A program made the position numbers and the translations under genes. Shown here one piece after another: positions 62,867 to 64,000 of a stretch of DNA of 64,000 bases. The notes under the pieces are model-generated. The model made no database searches. It was not told the DNA's origin and saw only the letters and a program-made list of their open reading frames with translations. The stretch covers positions 372,001 through 436,000 of the forward strand of contig NZ_JAJUXI010000003.1 in assembly GCF_021390515.1 (NCBI RefSeq). Reading direction: 5' to 3'. Every line of letters begins with the position of its first letter. Position 1 is the first letter of the stretch. Source of the DNA: Dyadobacter sp. CY326. Its GTDB lineage: Bacteria; Bacteroidota; Bacteroidia; Cytophagales; Spirosomataceae.

Positions 62867-64000
62867 TCAACGTCCCGCCTTGATAAATTTCCGGACTTGT
62901 TTTTTACCCGTCCCGTTAACAATCCCGATCGTATAAATGCCGGCAGGCAAAGCCGATGTTTCTACCTGGTAAGGATTTCCGGAGAAGTTGACGTCTTTGG
63001 AGATAAGCACTTTTCCGGCAGCATTGTAAATCCGCACCTTTCCAGCGGACGTTATATTGCCCGCTTCTACCGTGAGCTGATCGCCGACCGGATTTGGATA
63101 TACTGAGAATGCATTGACCGCATCCATGTTTACATTACGGATCGTGCTGAATGCAAATGTTTCGTCCAGATCAATCATTTTCAGACGATATAAATTCTCT
63201 CCTTTTGAGGGGTTAAGGTGGACAAACTCGTATTTTTTTGCTTCGAAACTTTCCTTACTTGCCTGCACCTGGCCAAGCGTTTCCCACGATTGACCTCCGT
63301 TAAGACTGTGCTGAATGTCAAAATGACTGCTATTGATTTCACTGCTTGTAGACCATCCAACCTGCACAAAATTTTCTTTTTTGGAGGCTGTGAACTCCAC
63401 CAATGTAACTGGCAAGCTTGCACATGCGGTTTCAACTTCTTGCTGCGAGTTGCACCCCAAGGCATTGTTTGAAATTGTAACAACATCAGGGCTGCTGTTT
63501 TTCAGGTAAGCGCATATTCCGGCTACCGCGCAGGTGCCCAATTTCGCGTTATTGGTGATTTCAAGCGTCTGTTGCAGTAAAGTCAGGCTACTTAAATCGT
63601 TCAAGTTGGAGAGTTCCGGATTAGAATCCAGAACCAGGTGCCCTCCTATTGTTGTCAGATTGTTCAATCCTTTGAGGGAAGTGAGCGCAGCATTGTCTGT
63701 TATTACCAAAGAATCAATCACGGCGCCCAAGGTTTCCAGCCCCGTAAGATCTTTGAGCAGTGCATTGCCAGAGATGTTGATGATATTAACGCTCTCAAAT
63801 TTTCCGATCCCAGTCAGACTTGTTAATGCCGGATTGCTTTGAACCCATAAAGTAGAATAAGCCCCAAGGGTTTCCAAATTGTCTAATCCCACCAGGCTTG
63901 CAAGTGAATTATTACCATAGATTAGTAAACTACCATCGATATTGGTCAAAGCAGATAAATTACTGATTTCGGTTAAGTCAGGATTTTCATAAATAATAAC
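62867..64000 (-). CDS. T9SS-secreted leucine-rich protein (partial)
   Basis: A C-terminal fragment of at least 377 residues; the frame stays open to the right window edge. About 24-residue repeats with L-x-L-x2-N and G-L-x-N-L patterns (for example LTSLKGLNNLTTIGGHLVLD and SNPELSNLNDLSSLTLLQ) resemble the receptor L-domain type of leucine-rich repeat. A fibronectin-like linker (FTASKKENFVQVGWSTSSEI) leads to the type IX secretion signal VYPNPVGDQL ... VRIYNAAGKVLISKDV ... LPAGIYTIGI ... KKQVRKFIKAGR. It is exported to the surface by the type IX system; ligand unknown. Confidence 0.88.
   Translation of the reverse strand, partial: VIIYENPDLTEISNLSALTNIDGSLLIYGNNSLASLVGLDNLETLGAYSTLWVQSNPALTSLTGIGKFESVNIINISGNALLKDLTGLETLGAVIDSLVITDNAALTSLKGLNNLTTIGGHLVLDSNPELSNLNDLSSLTLLQQTLEITNNAKLGTCAVAGICAYLKNSSPDVVTISNNALGCNSQQEVETACASLPVTLVEFTASKKENFVQVGWSTSSEINSSHFDIQHSLNGGQSWETLGQVQASKESFEAKKYEFVHLNPSKGENLYRLKMIDLDETFAFSTIRNVNMDAVNAFSVYPNPVGDQLTVEAGNITSAGKVRIYNAAGKVLISKDVNFSGNPYQVETSALPAGIYTIGIVNGTGKKQVRKFIKAGR

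Noticed and set aside
1..64000. tRNA, rRNA, CRISPR arrays, insertion sequences and prophage
   Set aside because: Scanned by eye for cloverleaf-like segments, regular spacers, transposase motifs and terminal repeats; none found. A tool search could still find a short RNA.

Overview
The window reads as chromosomal DNA of a Bacteroidota bacterium, most likely of the order Cytophagales and close to Dyadobacter (an inference from protein style and synteny, not a database match). Signs are a type IX secretion C-terminal sorting domain, DUF3098, DUF4199, single-domain CheY proteins of Bacteroidota type, the ftsX-DUF3098-uppP-truB-ribF gene order, TAnnTTTG-type promoter elements and an almost complete lack of Shine-Dalgarno sequences. 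Gene density is high. I see no tRNA, rRNA, CRISPR array, insertion sequence or prophage. Several starts were moved from the longest open frame to the start that fits a signal peptide, a family N-terminus or a promoter.

Layout. 1-521: 5' part of a DACNV-type sensor gene, leaving the window. 522-1262: gene-free. 1263-6889: glycan cluster (GT2, MsbA-like exporter, GT9-like, DUF5672, second GT). 6991-19001: carbohydrate and periplasmic enzymes (sialate O-acetylesterase, PQQ dehydrogenase with haem c, acetylxylan esterase, Tat-exported Gfo/Idh/MocA oxidoreductase) mixed with bestrophin, an AI-2E family transporter, a class A beta-lactamase-like protein and RluF. 19044-26278: housekeeping: EtfBA, a bifunctional nuclease with a UVR tail, then FtsX, DUF3098, UppP, TruB and RibF.

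26380-32444 is the most coherent accessory system: a disulfide reductase, an EgtV-like ATPase, an EgtU-like permease/binding-protein fusion, EgtB and EgtD, tightly packed. It looks like combined uptake and synthesis of ergothioneine, with a reductase that could recycle the oxidised thiol. The binding domain of the EgtU-like protein has its two halves in reverse order (circular permutation), which I consider the best single observation. 32538-34490 is a secreted CocE/NonD hydrolase.

34536-39774 is a five-gene signalling block read on the minus strand: a cNMP-domain histidine kinase, a receiver-glutaredoxin-like-TrxR-like fusion that lacks both expected cysteine pairs, a UBP zinc finger, a lone receiver and an NtrC-type activator. 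39892-45979 holds a hypothetical gene, DUF72, LigD (phosphoesterase-ligase-polymerase) and a PAS/GAF protein that ends after the phosphoacceptor helices. 45989-57457 is mixed: outer-membrane and lipoprotein genes, a Lys/Ala-rich histone-like protein between two terminators, a membrane-anchored LuxR regulator with DUF4199, AraC/NmrA, an ArsN2-like acetyltransferase, a large MacB/FtsX-type permease and an LLM oxidoreductase. 57589-64000 holds two lipoproteins, an SDR/AraC pair with candidate operators, a lipoprotein-like SDR, and the 3' part of a T9SS-secreted leucine-rich protein that leaves the window.
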